Assembly (NCBI GenBank): GCA_018136815.1
Contig: CM030936.1
Span: 2,287,131-2,351,130, forward strand
From: Isochrysis galbana
Lineage: Eukaryota > Haptophyta > Isochrysidales > Isochrysidaceae
Direction of reading: 5' to 3'
Length of the DNA: 64,000 nt
Shown here: positions 63,712 to 64,000 of the stretch, piece after piece
Position numbering within the stretch: the stretch's first letter is position 1
How the letters are laid out: every line of letters starts with the position of its first letter
Made by a program: the position numbers and the translations under genes
Notes under the pieces: generated by a model
The model's input: the letters and a program-made list of their open reading frames with translations, nothing else
What the model was told of the DNA's origin: nothing
Database searches by the model: none

Positions 63712-64000
63712 GTGAGTGGGAATCTGCCTTCACCAGCCGCCAGCGCCCGCCCAAAAGCGAGCACTTTTCCCGCTGTGAATACAGGTGTTCGTGGCTGGGC
63801 ACGGTCCTCTGGGTTTGACGTCCGAGTTCAACAAGCTGGACGATTAGGAGGAGGAGAGCGAGGATACAGACTGGCGCTGCGCTACAGGAAGCGCAAGAGC
63901 GACAATACCTCGTACGAGGTGTTCTCGAACGACAAGCGGAACGGCAGGCACTGGACAACGCCGGACGAGATCACCGGTAAGGACAGGAAAGCCTTTCGCG

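Overview
The window looks like nuclear DNA of a photosynthetic unicellular eukaryote, probably a haptophyte- or stramenopile-type alga. Supporting signs are GC-rich intergenic DNA, genes split by short canonical GT-AG introns (about 80-240 bp, each checked here for phase), and a gene set with mitochondrial, endomembrane, replication and probable plastid proteins. No rRNA, tRNA or CRISPR array was recognised. Taxon and plastid targeting are inferences.

Genes that can be read with confidence, left to right: a nucleotide-sugar transporter (2514-3945, 3 exons); alpha-SNAP (7606-8859, minus, 5 exons); an OGFOD3-like 2-oxoglutarate/Fe(II) oxygenase (9434-10744); a head-to-head pair of a DUF1499 protein (minus, ends 22910) and a phytyl-ester-synthase-like hydrolase (23793-25127); a short Qc-SNARE (26464-27051, minus, 3 exons); an ankyrin protein (30567-31112); a secreted TULIP-like protein (32605-33801); a 1065-residue coiled-coil/TPR/ankyrin/methyltransferase fusion (37046-40243, minus); TIM44 (43488-45149, minus, 3 exons); a GNAT-plus-chromodomain protein (51607-53140, 2 exons); and the GINS replication subunit PSF3 (60445-61828, 5 exons). 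These are mostly unrelated single-copy housekeeping genes, not a cluster.

Most of the remaining DNA is mobile. Five hAT-type elements can be delimited to the base from terminal inverted repeats plus 8-bp target duplications (939-1448, 4450-5270, 13736-13900, 21050-22265, 27596-28900), and at least four truncated hAT remnants are present. A mariner-like TIR element lies at 45675-46690. Two non-LTR retrotransposon copies (47305-49199 minus, 54005-58612 plus) are interrupted by a TIR-bounded insertion that has collected pieces of other genes: a cytochrome b561, a leucine-rich-repeat protein and a fragment resembling a giant-virus protein. Chromovirus and Ty3/gypsy remnants, foldback repeats, minisatellites and long homopurine or G-rich tracts fill much of the rest.

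The most unusual pattern is in the hAT elements. Each family carries subterminal repeats made of a constant TTTGGG core plus a family-specific prefix, and the same prefix is found in that family's own terminal repeat. The repeats run in the same direction at both ends. Also notable are the four-part methyltransferase fusion, the GNAT-chromodomain gene, and an 8-bp tandem duplication that breaks a gene of the MGQY family exactly as a hAT excision footprint would.
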